Translations under genes and position numbers: made by a program
Assembly (NCBI RefSeq): GCF_038396675.1
Contig: NC_088920.1
Location: 22,486,001 to 22,550,000, forward strand
From: Hydra vulgaris
Lineage: Eukaryota; Cnidaria; Hydrozoa; Anthoathecata; Hydridae
Length of the DNA stretch: 64,000 nt
Direction of reading: 5' to 3'
Notes under the pieces: model-generated
Database searches by the model: none
What the model saw: the letters and a program-made list of their open reading frames with translations, nothing else
Told to the model about the DNA's origin: nothing
Shown: in pieces, positions 11,186 through 22,484 of the stretch
Layout of the letters: every line of letters begins with the position of its first letter
Numbering within the stretch: the stretch's first letter is position 1

Positions 11186-11766
11186 ATAGTAACAACAATA
11201 TAGTCTGCACCAACCCTTAACAAAAGTCCAATTTAATTGCAAGTAGTCGCAGCAATATATTAACATTTTGAAACTTTTTTACGTTTCATGCTTTTATTGT
11301 GAAAGTTGTCTGAAATAGTTGTAATACGCTGAATCTATTTTAACGCTATATTAAAATGCTATGTGCTTGGATTTTCCAGCATTTGCTGTAATGGTATTTC
11401 CGCCAGCACTGGGTAAAATCATCTTTCTATAAAGATTTATATATTCTGCTTATCCTTTATTTTGTTTGTCTAGTTTCAAAAACAACTAAAGCTTCATAAA
11501 AACTAATTACTGTTTCATCGGGTTTATAAAAATTGAACTGGAGTTTGTCAATTACTTAATAAGGTTGAAGAGCGTGTCAACTTAAATTATTTGGTTCCCA
11601 AACTTGGAAAGTATTTGATTCAGCGTATTACAACTATTTCAGACAACTTTCACAATAAAAGCATGAAACGTAAAAAAGTTTCAAAATGTTAATATATTGC
11701 TGCGACTACTTGCAATTAAATTGGACTTTTGTTAAGGGTTGGTGCAGACTATATTGTTGTTACTAT
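11186..11766. repeat. Perfect 150-bp inverted repeat with 281-bp spacer
   Basis: 11186-11335 and 11617-11766 are exact reverse complements along all 150 bp by direct reading. The outer ends are ATAGTAACAACAATATAGTC and its complement. No transposase or open frame is present in the spacer. Perfect arm identity implies recent formation or active gene conversion between the arms. Confidence 0.93.
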
Positions 11767-12059
11767 TGTAAGCAATTTTTTTTTTGAAGGAGATAATGTT
11801 TTTCGTCTTAAAAGCAAACTTAAATTTTTTTATATTTATTTTAAAAGAAGCAACAAACCAATTAACACTGTGGACTTCAGGCCTTTTAAAATTTAGCAAA
11901 TAATTACTGCTTATTTTATTATGATTTTAATTTTGGGCTATAGAAAATAATGTCATAAACTGCGATAAATCTTTACAAAGTGTATATTTATGAATTGTTT
12001 ATACATTTTAACAAAAATTATTAGTAAAAAAAGGTCTGTTACAGAAATTTTATCAGCTA

Positions 12060-13165
12060 TGCTTAATCATTTTCCCCAACATCTTCTGCTTCTCCATCGT
12101 TGTGTTCTGATGTAGACGATTGCAGTAGTTCCTTATAAAATTCAATATGGTCATGTGGGATATACTTAATACACTTTCTTAAGTCATTCGATTCAGCATA
12201 TTTTATTTGCATCTTTCAGTTTAGGTAAGAAGCTGTTCTGGCAGGTTCACTTTGTTTTGAGTATTTTTTCTCATCATTAAAGTATGCTTGACAATGGCAT
12301 TGATAATTTCTCTGGCTTTATATTGGCATATGCTGTCACAATTGTATTAAAAATGGTGAAATTTGCTTATTGCAAACTGGATTTGTTTGTGGGTTTACCC
12401 TTTGTTTTGATTGAGGTAAAGTTTTTTGTATCGTGAACTGGCCACCAACTTTTACCATCGTAAATTAGAGATAAATTCTCTACATAAACCACTAAAAACT
12501 TTCTTTGATTACTACATTTTAATATAATTTTTTTCTTAATTCTTGAACGCTGTACACTCTGTCATGCCTTTTTAACTCTCTTTTTATAATCGAAAAGTCA
12601 CGGTCACAGGGCAAAAAACTGTGCCCTCTGATTGGGAAAAATTGATTGTCCTTTTTAATCAACTTATTGTCAGTAAGCGCCATAAAATGTTTTGAAAAGC
12701 AATGGTTTTTATTTTGCCCCCGACAATTATCGGCATAAAAGTTGAGTTCATCATGTCTTGAGGACAGTTAGACAGGTAGCGCAAAAGAAAGAAGCAAGTT
12801 TCATTTGGAGAGATTCTAGCCTACCCTCGTGATAAAGATAGAGTGTTGCAACGTTTCTCTTCACATCATGAATATAAAATACACTAACCGTTTACTGCCT
12901 TAGGTAAAAGAATTCTTGCACAGGTATTTTGGGCAGTGAAATGTTTCGAATATAATTTACAGCTTGGGAAAAAACATTTATATTTTTTTCGCGTCTGTTA
13001 TGTACTGCCAACTCAGTTACTGCAGCTTGCTTTGCAACTTCATTAAGGTGAAGTGATTGTATCTTTAGCTTTAACTTTTCGCTAGGGATTGCAATCCTGG
13101 GATACGGGATCCCGGGATCCCGTACGTTTTTGGGTCTCGAAAATCCCGGGATTCTAAACACAAAA
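12060..13165 (-). pseudogene. Decayed transposase relic, same family as 44351-46789
   Basis: Minus-strand frames, many broken by stops, read HLNEVAKQAAVTELAVHN, then FYLRQLTVSVFYIHDVK, VATLYLYHEGRLESLQ and FFCATCLTVLK. This order of motifs matches a widespread uncharacterised metazoan transposon protein whose members have a Y-x-RQL-x-x-YN segment, a D/E...SRG..E segment and an S-D-x-CGGQN-type motif. The 44-46 kb relic shows the same order. The protein is heavily mutated and cannot be functional. The family assignment comes from remembered motif order and should be tested by profile search. Confidence 0.42.
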
Positions 13166-13192
13166 TTCCGGGATTTTCGGGATTATAGCAGG
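13091..13192. repeat. CGGGAT-rich degenerate repeat
   Basis: Contains a perfect palindrome, CGGGATCCCGGGATCCCG, and several spaced CGGGATT units (13095-13185). It is strikingly GC-rich for this window. Such tracts are common in hAT-related repeats, but no TIR or target duplication is visible. Confidence 0.6.
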
Positions 13193-13680
13193 ATTGAACT
13201 AATTAAATTATTTTGTAAAACAAAATGTTCAAAGTTGGTAACTATACTGAATTATAACGAGTTATATAATGCTGCTTTGCAGGTTTATCCTGTTTGTGCT
13301 TTATCCTTACGATAAATGGAACATTTTTTTAAACAAACCATGGAGTTTGAGAGTTTATCATTGAAAAAAGTTTCTCAAATACAAATTAAGGCAGGTTTGT
13401 TGGACTTAACGTATAAAAAACAATCGTTAAGTTTAGTTGGCAAAACTTCTTGTGTTCAAAAGATAAACTGTAAAATTATTGAGCGAATTTATGGTTAAGT
13501 GATTGCTTGAGTTTATTAAGTCGCTTAAACTTTTTATACTGATAACCTTTTTAATGCTTTTGTTGTTTACCGCAATAATACGTTATTTACTAATGCTTGA
13601 AGCATGATTTTTTTGAAATGACTTTGGAATAACTGATGAAATTAATTTTAATATAATGCTGCTTTGCAGAATTAATAAAG

Positions 13681-13806
13681 ATGATGGAAAAGAAGTCGCT
13701 TGACTCAATAAAACAAAGAAGAAAGCTACTTCGTGCACAACGAAATTTTTTTACAGGTATAGTAAATGAAAGTGAAGGTGCATCTTATGAAGCAGGAGTG
13801 TTTTAG
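13681..13806 (+). pseudogene. C-terminal relic of a transposase, possibly Kolobok type
   Basis: Encodes KQRRKLLRAQRNFFTG, then EGASYEAGVF, then a stop. The basic stretch followed by an E-G-x-x-Y-x-x-G-x-F ending resembles the C-terminus of cnidarian Kolobok-like transposases. Nothing upstream is recognisable, so the identification is weak. Confidence 0.3.
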
Positions 13807-14399
13807 ATATTAGTTTTTTGTTATTTTTTAAATTAAATTTATGTTAAGGCTGTTATTGCTATTTGTAACGTAGTTATTGTATATTACCTTTTTATATTCA
13901 AGCTTTTTATCAATATATGAGTTTGTTGCACGCTGCGATAAATATCATGAGATTGGTTTGTCTGATTGTGTTGAAATTTTCAGTAGTTGTTTATTATATA
14001 TATGCACATTCACATTACCAAAAGAATTCATGTTAGTTAACTGGTTCTCAAAATAAGGTCTAGGTTCTAAGCCTTTTCGGGGCTTATTTTTAGGCCTTAA
14101 ACCGGTTTTCTTACAAAAGCTTCAATAGTTTGTTAAATTATTTGATTTTGGCAGGGTGAGTGTAATCATCTGATATTAAAAAGCTGTGAGAATTTCATGA
14201 TCATACCATTATTAGTTTACAGGCTGTTTATCGCAGCGCGTAGTCCATTTTTAAACCCAAAATTTTGACCAAAAAAATTTTTTTTTTACCTTTACTGTGC
14301 TTTAAATATAAAATACTATTTTTTATATGAAAATCATAAAATATGAGTGTATTTTTAAAATTTTGATTTTATTAGTTTATCCTTCTAAGCATGAAGGAA

Positions 14400-14640
14400 A
14401 ACAGTGAAAAGGGAACATCATTTTTCTACACAGAAAAGATAAAGACCCAACTTCAGTGTGGTCACATTATTTGAAGTCTGCGGATAATTTGGCAGCAAAA
14501 TGTAAGAAATGTGGTGATATTTTGAAAACATTGGGTGGTTCTACAAAAGGCCTTCATACGCACTTATCAACTAAGCATAATTTGAAAGTAACTTCAGAGC
14601 TACTATTTAGATCACTAAATATTAAATTTTTATCTTTTTT
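14400..14640 (+). pseudogene. BED zinc-finger fragment (hAT transposon relic)
   Basis: The frame reads DPTSVWSHYLK, then CKKCGDILKTLGGSTKGL, then HTHLSTKHNL. This is the C-x2-C...H-x5-H pattern of a BED finger, normally the N-terminal DNA-binding domain of hAT transposases and ZBED proteins. No RNase-H-like transposase domain follows. The copy is cut off by the 3' flank of the NLR gene. Confidence 0.75.
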
Positions 14641-14654
14641 AAAATAAAATAAAA

Positions 14655-14850
14655 TCATACATGTTGATAATTACTTTTCTAATTTCAATTAATAAGAAAA
14701 AAAAAGAATAAAATTACCACCACTAGCATATAGTAAACTATTATCGAAGAGTTAAAAATTATATCAATTAAGGTATTTTTAATATTCCATACCATATTTC
14801 CTGAGATTATCGTAATTGGTTCATTTTTTAAATATAGTTTAAACAAATAA

Positions 14851-14921
<71 letters not shown>

Positions 14922-15110
14922 TATACATATATACATACAAATATTAAAATATTAAAGCTATAAACAATGAATAAACAAACATTTTTTTCTTATTTAAAAG
15001 TTTTCTTAATAAGAATTAAATAAAGAGTTTTTGAACTTTTACAGAAAAACGTTCGTCAATTATATTTTATCAACAGATAAAATTTATATATATTAAAACT
15101 AATATAATAA
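14655..15110 (-). repeat. 3' flank of NLR gene 1, duplicated at 60340-61614
   Basis: Blocks such as CACTAGCATATAGTAAA, TTCCATACCATATTTCCTGA and TATTTTATCAACAGATAAA recur in order at 60340-61614. The duplication that made the two NLR genes therefore included at least 450 bp of downstream DNA. Confidence 0.85.
14855..14918. repeat. (TA)n microsatellite 3' of NLR gene 1
   Basis: About 64 bp of pure TA. The equivalent place in the second NLR locus holds a longer TA tract split by an inserted element (60654-61264). Confidence 0.95.
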
Positions 15111-18064
15111 TCAAATAATTAAACAATTCGTTTGCTTTTTTTTTAAATTATTCAAACAAATTGCAATATTACGTTTTGTTGTCATTGTATCCGGATGAGT
15201 GTTACCTAAAATTTCAGTTTCTATTTTATTAACAGAATAATAAATTTCTAAAGCTTCGTTATATTTTCCCATATTGTTCAAACAGGTTGCAATATTATGT
15301 TTTGTTGAGATTGTAGACGGATGGTTGATACCTAAAATTTCAGTTCGTATTTTTTCAACAGAATAATAAATTTCTAAAGCTTCGTTATATTTTCCCATAT
15401 TGTCCAAGCAGAGTGCGATATTATGTTTTGTTGTCATTGCAGACGGATGGTTGATACCTAAAATTTCAGTTTTTATTTTATCAACTGAATAATAAATTTC
15501 TAAAGCTTCATTATATTTTCCCATATTGTTCAAACAGGTTGCAATATTATGTTTTGTTGTGATTGTAGACGGATGGTTGATACCTAAAATTTCAGTTCGT
15601 ATTTTTTCAACAGAATAATAAATTTCTAAAGCTTCGTTATATTTTCCCATATTGTCCAAGCAGAGTGCGATATTATGTTTTGTTGTCATTGTAGACGGAT
15701 GATTGATACCTAAAATTTCAGTTTCTATTTTATCAACAGAATAATAAATTTCTAAAGCTTCGTTATATTTTCCCATATTGTCCAAACAGCTTGCTATACT
15801 ATGTTTTGTTATCATTGTAGACGGGTGGTTGATACCTAAAATTTCAGTTTGTATTTTATCAGTAGAATAATAAATTTCTAAGGCTTCGTTATATTTTCCC
15901 ATATTGTCCAAACAGCTTGCGATATTATGTTTTGTTGTCATTGTAGACGGATGGTTGATACCTAAAATTTCAGTTTTTATTTTATCAACTGAATAATAAA
16001 TTTCTAAAGCTTCGTTATATTTTCCCATATTGTTCAAACAGGTTGCAATATTATGTTTTGTTGTGATTGTAGACGGATGGTTGATACCTAAAATTTCAGT
16101 TCGTATTTTTTCAACAGAATAATAAATTTCTAAAGCTTCGTTATATTTTCCCATATTGTCCAAACATAGTGCGATATTATGTTTTGTTGTGATTGTAGAC
16201 GGATGGTTGATACCTAAAATTTCAGTTCGTATTTTTTCAACAGAATAATAAATTTCTAAAGCTTCGTTATATTTTCCCATATTGTCCAAGCAGAGTGCGA
16301 TATTATGTTTTGTTGTCATTGTAGACGGATGATTGATACCTAAAATTTCAGTTTGTATTTTATTAGTAGAATAATAAATTTCTAAGGCTTCGTTATATTT
16401 TCCCATATTGTCCAAACAGCTTGCGATATTATGTTTTGTTGTCATTGTAGACGGATGGTTGATACCTAAAACTTCAGTTTCTATTTTATCAACAGAATAA
16501 TAAATTTCTAAAGCTTCGTTATATTTTCCCATATTGCTCAAACAAAGTGCAAGATTATGTTTTGTTATTATTGTAGACGGATGGTTGATACCTAAAGTAT
16601 CAGTTTGTATTTTATCAATAGAATAATAAATTTCTAAAGCTTCGTTATATTTTCCCATATTGTACAAACAGAGTGCGATATTATGTTGCGTTGTCATTGT
16701 AGACGGATGGTTGATACCTAAAACTTCAGTTTCTATTTTATCTACAGAAGAATAAATTTCCAAAGCTTCGTCATATTTTCCCATATTGTTCAAACAATTT
16801 GCAATATTATGTTTTGTATCAAGCGTGATTATATTTTTTTCACCATAAGTTTCTGTATTAAAATTTTGAACAGCCTTTAATATTTCGATTGCTTCTTCAA
16901 ATAAACATTTACATACTAAAAATTTTTGAATAGAATTCCTCAAATGATGGAAGGTTTCCGAAAACTTTTTTTCTTCAGTACGAAACATATAAATAAAATG
17001 AAAAACAAAATGATTTCCGTAATCCATGTGATCTTTTACCTCATTCAATTTATTTTTAAAATAATTTTCGATTATATCAAGATATTTATTTGTACTTGAA
17101 TTTCTCCTTTGAAAATATTTACATGTTAACTGTGTCAGTTCGTGTATTGTATATTTTTTATCACCAAAACAATTTAGTAAAGAATAACTCATTAGTAATC
17201 CAATGGCTTCATCTATTAAAAGTTCATCGTTTGTTTCCATTTGATTTGAGATTTGTGTTATAAATTGTTTACTGATGTTTTGACCGTCGCAATGAGATAA
17301 ACAGTTTAATATTTTAAATAGAAAAGGTTTAGTTTTTTCTAATTTTATTAAAACTAAGTTAATTGCTTTCATTGCAGACTTCGATTCTTCTTCGGTTGGA
17401 AAGTTATTATTGTCTAATATTTCTGATGGTTTCGATCTGTATCGATATATGTATTTTTCTATCGAAATTTTATGTATATTTATATATTTTATTGCCTGAG
17501 TAATTGCAAACGGATGACAACCAAGTTCTTTAATTAAGTTTCGTATGCTTTTGTCGCTGTTTTCTTTAATATTATTTTTTACATAAACGAAAGCTTCTTC
17601 TGAAGAAAAAACATCAACTAGCATTTTATTTACATTAATTGACCACGTTCTCCATTGGGAGGTAATCAACGTGAATGAATTCGGTTTTCTCGAAATGTAC
17701 ATTGATAAATTTTTTACACTTTCATCGTCGACATTGTCAAAAATAAACAAAGTCTTTTCATTTTTATAATAGTTGTGAATTTTTTCAACAATCACTTTTA
17801 TATTAAAATAATCTCCTTTTGAATCATGAACCTCGAATCCTAATATTTGACATTGGTTTCTCATTGAAGTTTGTAACATTCCAAATGCTGCGTCAATCCA
17901 AACAAAGTTTTGATAGAAATTATAAGATATTTCACAATACTTTCTTGCAATATGTGTCTTTCCGACACCCGACATTCCATATAATACTAAAGTTGAGTTG
18001 TTTGCATCTTGTAAAAAATAATGTTGAATTTCACTAAGTAGTTTCTTGCGTGAAAATAAATTTT
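15111..18064 (-). CDS. NLR-type NB-ARC/TPR protein, 3'-terminal exon (13 TPR units)
   Basis: One long exon. The Met at 17973-17975 lies inside the P-loop, so it is not the true start. The frame runs upstream through ...STLVLYG to a good splice acceptor (CTTTTTCAG at 18065-18073), so 5' exons are missing. Counting from that Met: P-loop MSGVGKTHIA (1-10), Walker B LFIFDNVDD (76-84), an RNBS-B-like FTLITSQWRTW (101-111), GCHPFAI as the GLPLA-equivalent (152-158), and an MHx-like IHELTQ (278-282). Then follow 13 repeats of 42 residues with consensus MGKYNEALEIYYS...ILGINHPST...HNIALCL (398 onward). The stop is TGA at 15111. By family knowledge the NTPase switches oligomerisation state and the TPRs sense a ligand; a role in cytosolic innate sensing is inferred. 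N-terminal effector domains are not visible. Confidence 0.9.
15147..16784 (-). repeat. 126-bp coding tandem repeat: 13 TPR units
   Basis: Thirteen in-frame 126-bp units. Neighbouring units are very similar at the DNA level, and variants such as VEKIRTEIL (units 5, 6, 10, 12) and VDKIKTEIL (7, 11) recur in blocks. This indicates duplication of multi-unit segments by unequal exchange or gene conversion. Confidence 0.95.
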
Positions 18065-20151
18065 CTGAAAAAGATTAAATACAATTTTATTGGCACTAAT
18101 ATTAATTTTAAACTACTAAATTTAACTAAGGCATGGAACAAACAAACTCGTAAAAAAAAAAGCCAATAATTTTAAGCATATCCGATTTGTTGTTAGTGGC
18201 AAACCTAACAACTTTTAATTTATTGATAATTAATTTATGCAAACAAAGAATTCGTGTATAATGACTTAATATGAAGCATCCGTTAGTTTTCTAGGAGAAA
18301 CTCTATGCTTGACAGAGGGGATACATATATAAAAGAAGATTTTCAAAGACTAAAAAAAAAAGCTAAAAAACTGAGCAGTTAAAAAATGTGCAGAGTATAT
18401 GAAGGAGGTATTTGGCTTATAATATTTAATAATAAATAGTATTTTATAAGTACATAATATTTAACAACAAATGTTTATCCGAGATCTGGGGGTTAACACC
18501 CAATGATGTTGTTTAAGATGACAGAAGTCATCTTATTTACCGACACAATAAGTAGTAGGCATTTTTTAGCATGCCCCAAGAATTATATTTGGAATCAATT
18601 TATTCTGAATAAAAATATTTAATAGATATTTATATTATTGTTATAATATTATTAATATTATATTTATATTATTTATACTATTAATAATATTAGTGTAAAA
18701 AAAAATACAAACCGATATACTTAATCGTATATTTGCAAATATTCATTAAAAATAAAATTAAAAAAAAGGAGAAAAAAAATACTTTTTTTCTCCTTTTTTT
18801 TTAAACAAAATGTCGAAAAATGACATATTTTTCTCATTTTTATGACGAACATTAAATAAGTAGCTATTTCAAACATATTTCGAAAATAATAACTTACTTA
18901 TTAAATATATCAAAAAACGAAATATTATAACACTACATGTTTTTTAACTCAAGATTTTCGGTATTTTTACATAATAACTATAATTAAACGTTTATTATGT
19001 AAAAATAAACGAAAATAATATCTGACCAATAATAATACTTGTTATAACCGATAAGCATCTTTTTGCATCGTGCATGTAGACACTTTAAATATGTACATAC
19101 TTTTTTAAATCGCTCAATTTAAAAAAGTATGTACATATTCAAACACTAACGGACCAAGCCAGTGGTCAAACTACATATTAAATATATTTTAAATGAACAA
19201 TAATTTAGCGATTTTTTGGATTTTCTAATAAAGCTATAGGATAATAACATCGTTTATATCAAACGGCTTTATAAAAATTATTTGTTTTTAGTTTTATTGT
19301 ACGAATATTCGTTCAAAAGCGCTAACATAATTAACAATAATTTTAAAACAATAAGTTTTTATTTATTTAGTTTAATAAATTTCGTAGAAATATTTGTATT
19401 AAATAAAGTTAAAATCCTATTTTTGGTCAACATTCAAAAACTTTAATGTATTTTTGATGGGAAACGTTTTGAGGGAACGAATTTTCTTTTCCACAATAAC
19501 ATGTAAAAATTTTAATTTATGAAATATAAGCTTTAACTTAAATTTAACTTTTTTAATTATTTTTTTTAGTTAGTTAAGTTACACAAAGTCACAACCTTGT
19601 TAAACTCATAATTAGCTGAGTGTACGCGTCTATACCCAACTCGTATGTAGACATTTACGGTAAATGATGAGCTGTAGTAACTGAAGTTGATAAAATTTTA
19701 GAAATCTGTAGTTTATAAAAATTTATGGTTATAGTTTACACTTACAATTCATATAAAAGTGTAAGTTCTTAAATCTATTTCGCAAATAATAACTTATTAA
19801 TACTTTACTTATTAAATATATCAAAAAACGATGTTATAATTTTATAATACTACATATAAAAGTGTAAGTTTTTACTTTATAATCGATAGTTCGAAAAGCT
19901 AGAATTTTTAGAGTTATTTTAATAGCTCTAAAACTTCTAGCTTTTGGAACTATCGCTTTACCAAGTTCAGAAAATATATCTCTTGTAAACTTTTATTCAA
20001 CAATTTTTTTAATCTTTATCAAGACATAAACCTGCAACTTAAAGGGAATAATATTGTAACTTGTTTAATAAACATTATAATAATAAGAATGTTTTGGATA
20101 ATAGTTTTAAAAGTAGTTTTTGACTAAAGGAAAAATAAATAATCAAAACAC
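18065..20151. other. Probable intron/upstream region of NLR gene 1 with several strong hairpins
   Basis: Very AT-rich with no coding signal. Hairpins: an (A)nGGAGAAA.../...TTTCTCC(T)n dyad at about 18765-18800; AATATGTACATACTTTTTTAAA and its complement at about 19088-19138; GATAGTTCGAAAAGCTAGAA and its imperfect complement at about 19883-19963; ATGTTTTAAAAATGATTTCTT and its complement at about 20407-20450, just beyond this region. Confidence 0.5.
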
Positions 20152-20231
20152 CTTTAAAAATGGCAGCACCTTCTTTATCGACCAACTTAATTTTCTCCCA
20201 TATCGTAGTAGACGTATTACTTTCGCAATAC
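20152..20231 (-). other. Candidate 80-nt internal exon, possibly 5' part of NLR gene 1
   Basis: On the minus strand an acceptor-like TTGCTTGTGTTTAG precedes an open 80-nt segment encoding YCESNTSTTIWEKIKLVDKE and GAAIFK. It is followed by a donor-like AAAG/GTGTTTT. Base composition is clearly richer in G+C than the flanks. It lies upstream of NLR gene 1 on the same strand. No domain is recognised and linkage to that gene is a guess. Confidence 0.25.
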
Positions 20232-20748
20232 CTAAACACAAGCAACGTAGTTTTCAAAAACACTTCCCTATTTATACCAGTACAGTATAATTATTTTTGC
20301 ACATATTTTCCAATTAGTTACACGTGGTATATTAATTGGTAAATTAGGAAATAGTTAAACATTTTTAACGGTTTATGATTTCCGTGATGTTTTGTCATCG
20401 AAATGGAATGTTTTAAAAATGATTTCTTTTAAGAAATCATTTTTAAAACATAATTAAAATTACTAAAATTAACCAATAAAAGTTTTTAAGGCAGCAGAAT
20501 CATTTAATTTCTTACACTAATAAAGCCAAATGATTTATTATTATTATAATAACATCAATCCATTAAACATGAAATATCAATATGATTTAAAAAAAAATTG
20601 CAATCAAAATTTACTAGATTATTTTTATTTATTTTGTAATGTTTAAAAATTTTTTTTTTTCACATAAATCAACTAAACTGATATTTAGTTAATTAGATAT
20701 TTAGACAAAAAATTTCTTGAAGTTGTAACAAGGCTATTTAATGCTCTG

Positions 20749-20988
20749 GGGCCGTATTCTCATTCTCCGTTAAACTTAACGGAACCTTAGTCGAAAATTT
20801 CTTTTAAACTACATTAATAAAAAGTTAATTTAAAATTATAATTTTTTAAACATTAATGTTTTATTTTGGTATAAGTTTTATTTTAACGAATATATATAAA
20901 TTTTCGTCATTTCTTTACTCAGAAATATTGTAATGGAATTTCAGATAAAAGCTCCGTTATGCTTAACGGAGCGATGAGAATACGGCCC
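20749..20988. mobile_element. MITE with GGGCCGTATTCTCAT termini
   Basis: A 240-bp element. GGGCCGTATTCTCATTCTCC at the left is matched at the right by the complement of GGAGCGATGAGAATACGGCCC, and the inner parts of the arms (CCGTTAAACTTAACGG) are themselves dyads. No coding capacity. The target duplication is unclear (CTG versus TAG at the borders). Confidence 0.75.
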
Positions 20989-21010
20989 TAGCCTGATAAG
21001 CTTATTGTTC

Positions 21011-21690
21011 TTTTTTTATATATATTCTGAATTAGTTATTATTAAGCTCGCAAAAATTTATTTTAATTTATTTTATATCATTACAAATATTACAAATGTA
21101 GTTTATAATAATTTTACAATTTTTATATTTTGCTCAGAATTTAGAGATCTTCGATAAAGTATGTACTCTAATATGCAAAGGTGTCTGCAAATTTCTTATT
21201 CAGAGGCGTAGAAAGAATTTTTTGGTGTTCGAGATTTGAGGGGGTTGCAAATTTTATATGGTAATAATTTTTAAAGGCTAAAAGATAATACTATGAAACT
21301 TAAAATTTATCGATAAATATAAGTCTAGTTAAGAATAGTACAAAAAAAAACTTCATCAACTTGTTGCTCTCACGTTTGAGGCAGGGGGGCGAAAATTTTG
21401 GGGCTTTTTTGTTTCCAGCCTCCAATCATCGCAGTTTTTTGCAAACCTTCATTATTTGACATAAGTATAAACATATAAATGTTTGGAGTTTGCTCCATGT
21501 CTGGAAGTTACCTATCTCGAACACCAAAAAATTCTTTCTATGCCTGTTCTAATTGTTTGTTTTTATAAGTAAGAGCAGGAGATGGTTTCTCAAAAGTACA
21601 TATTCCCTGTTGACATGCGTAGTTTTAAGTGTATCCCCCTCCCCAAACACACATACCTTGAAAAATATGTACGCTTTTAAAATACCCTTC
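21011..21690. repeat. Dispersed segment, second copy at 29462-29790
   Basis: About 330 bp (ATATTCTGAATTAGTTATTATTAA ... ATATGTACGCTTTTAAAATACCC) recur at 29462-29790. The copy here is interrupted by a 346-bp insertion at 21201-21546; the other copy shows the empty site. Confidence 0.88.
21201..21546. mobile_element. hAT-type non-autonomous element with 8-bp target duplication
   Basis: Begins CAGAGGCGTAGAAAG and ends CTTTCTATGCCTG, with inverted ends of about 30 bp. It is flanked by TTCTTATT (21193-21200) and TTCTAATT (21547-21554), a 7/8 match. The paralogous segment at 29.6 kb has a single TTCTAATT, which is the expected pre-insertion site. No transposase inside. Confidence 0.9.
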
Positions 21691-21932
21691 TTTTTTTGCT
21701 TTTTTAAAGTTTAAAACATTTTTAATTTAGAAAAAATTGTATAAATTAAAAGTTATTTTTTAAATTAAAGTGTGCGTCTTTTAAAGTTGGTTATACATTA
21801 CCATCATTCACTTTATTGAACGTTTTTTGCAGATCCCCCTTCCCCCAAATTTGTGAATAGTCCCCTAAATTCGTTAAGCCCCCTCTCTTAATTAGGGTTA
21901 TGTGTGGGAGGCTAGCAAATAGTTCTACACAC

Positions 21933-21940
21933 ACAAACAC

Positions 21941-21974
<34 letters not shown>
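21933..21974. repeat. (CA)n microsatellite
   Basis: About 42 bp of CA with a few interruptions, directly upstream of the Tc1-type element. Confidence 0.95.
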
Positions 21975-21977
<3 letters not shown>

Positions 21978-22290
21978 CCTTTCCTAAATTGACTTTTTAT
22001 ATACAGTATTGGACAAAACATTTATAACCAACATCGAACAATGCTAAAAAGTGCTCCTAATTTTACATGTCTTAAAAACGAAACGAACTATACTACCACA
22101 GCAAACAGTTCAGGAGTCTGGAGTCAAAGCATGTCATTACATGAGCAATTAGCTGACAGGTGACAGCACACAGGCAGAATTTTGTTGACAAGTGTCATTT
22201 TGCAGCGGAAAAAACAAATGCAACTTTTTTGGTTTGTTTCATTTTCTTAAGTCTGGTCTGGAAGTTTTTTAATAATTAAAGGAAGTATCC

Positions 22291-22345
22291 AGAAATTTCC
22301 AGAAGTTTCCAGAAGCATGCAGAAGCTTCCAGAAGTTTCCAGAAG
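22291..22345 (+). promoter_or_regulatory. Heat-shock element array (10 of 11 HSF pentamers)
   Basis: A 10-bp period of aGAAnnTTCc from 22291. GAA is at 22292, 22302, 22312, 22322, 22332 and 22342. TTC is at 22297, 22307, 22327 and 22337; only 22317 (ATG) departs. Alternating nGAAn/nTTCn at 5-bp spacing is the binding site of trimeric HSF. Degenerate continuation runs to about 22435. Confidence 0.75.
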
Positions 22346-22446
22346 AAGCATCTGGAAGCACCCAGTAGAATCCAGAAGTATCCAGAAACATTCAGAAGCA
22401 CCCAGACGCATCCAGCAGCTTCCAATAGCATTGAAAAGAAGCATCT

Positions 22447-22461
22447 AGAATCTTCCAGAAC
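22447..22461 (+). promoter_or_regulatory. Proximal heat-shock element
   Basis: AGAATCTTCCAGAAC is a perfect three-pentamer HSE (GAA 22448, TTC 22453, GAA 22458), about 25 bp upstream of the TATA box. Confidence 0.72.
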
Positions 22462-22484
22462 AGGTTCACACAGGTTCATTTTAC

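Noticed and set aside
15147-16784. CRISPR-like regular repeats
   Set aside because: The 126-bp units are contiguous, in frame and encode TPRs; there are no short repeats with unique spacers.
17819-18037. Plus-strand frames opposite the NB-ARC core (also 63423-63719)
   Set aside because: They are antisense to the conserved P-loop region and are preserved only because the sense strand is.
22261-22440. Reading the CCAGAAGTTT tract as a coding region (minus-strand frames rich in LLEASGCF)
   Set aside because: The frames are a by-product of the 10-bp repeat; the register fits HSF pentamers and the position fits a promoter better.
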